Shown here piece after piece: positions 14,804 through 16,962 of a stretch of 16,962 nt of DNA. Every line of letters starts with the position of its first letter. Position 1 is the stretch's first letter. Where the stretch lies: contig QGUX01000038.1 in NCBI GenBank assembly GCA_003242275.1, positions 1 through 16,962 on the forward strand, in the 5' to 3' direction. The DNA is from Pseudomonadota bacterium. GTDB taxonomy: Bacteria; Pseudomonadota; Gammaproteobacteria; Steroidobacterales; Steroidobacteraceae. Position numbers and translations under genes: made by a program. The notes beneath the pieces were generated by a model. That model was given only the letters and a program-made list of their open reading frames with translations. It ran no database searches and was not told the origin of the DNA.

Positions 14804-16962
<2,159 letters not shown>

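Overview
The window is a very GC-rich (visibly about 70% G+C), tightly packed bacterial segment. It holds 15 complete genes plus a partial gene at each edge, with no RNA genes, insertion sequences or CRISPR arrays that I can see. The gram-negative style secretion signals, the close match of three gene products to remembered Caulobacter and Escherichia coli proteins, and the codon bias suggest a high-GC proteobacterium. I cannot place it further from sequence alone. Most long open frames other than those listed are shadows produced by the GC-rich third codon positions.

Layout. (1) Positions 1-1388, + strand: the end of a fumarylacetoacetate-hydrolase (FAH) family enzyme, followed with no gap by an MFS carrier. 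(2) Positions 1420-4536, - strand: three exported proteins in one likely operon, a CE1-type feruloyl/acetyl-xylan esterase, a two-domain NTF2-like protein resembling DUF8021, and an alpha/beta hydrolase. (3) Positions 4618-5487, + strand: an SMP-30/gluconolactonase-family sugar lactonase close to Caulobacter xylonolactonase. (4) Positions 5490-11881, - strand: an operon with a sugar 1-dehydrogenase of the SDR family, an AraD1/GguC-type FAH protein, and a complete YtfQ-YtfR-YtfT-YjfF furanose-type ABC importer. (5) Positions 11989-16962, + strand, divergent from the previous operon: a CUT1 oligosaccharide ABC importer (ATPase, two permeases, lipoprotein binding protein) followed by a cytoplasmic GH51 alpha-L-arabinofuranosidase that runs off the window.

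Working model (inference). This is an accessory island for arabinose-substituted, possibly feruloylated, plant polysaccharide. Exported esterases remove acyl groups. The CUT1 importer brings in arabino-oligosaccharides, which GH51 cleaves to L-arabinose. The furanose importer takes up free L-arabinofuranose. The SDR, lactonase and AraD1-type protein supply steps 1, 2 and 4 of non-phosphorylative L-arabinose oxidation (arabinose to lactone to arabonate to 2-keto-3-deoxyarabonate to 2-oxoglutarate semialdehyde). The arabonate dehydratase, the semialdehyde dehydrogenase and any transcription regulator are not in the window. D-xylose or galactofuranose as the true substrate remains possible.

Regulation. 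Operons 4 and 5 diverge from an interval of about 107 bp. It contains a good sigma70-like promoter for the + operon and two 10-bp perfect palindromes 20 bp apart on the SDR side.
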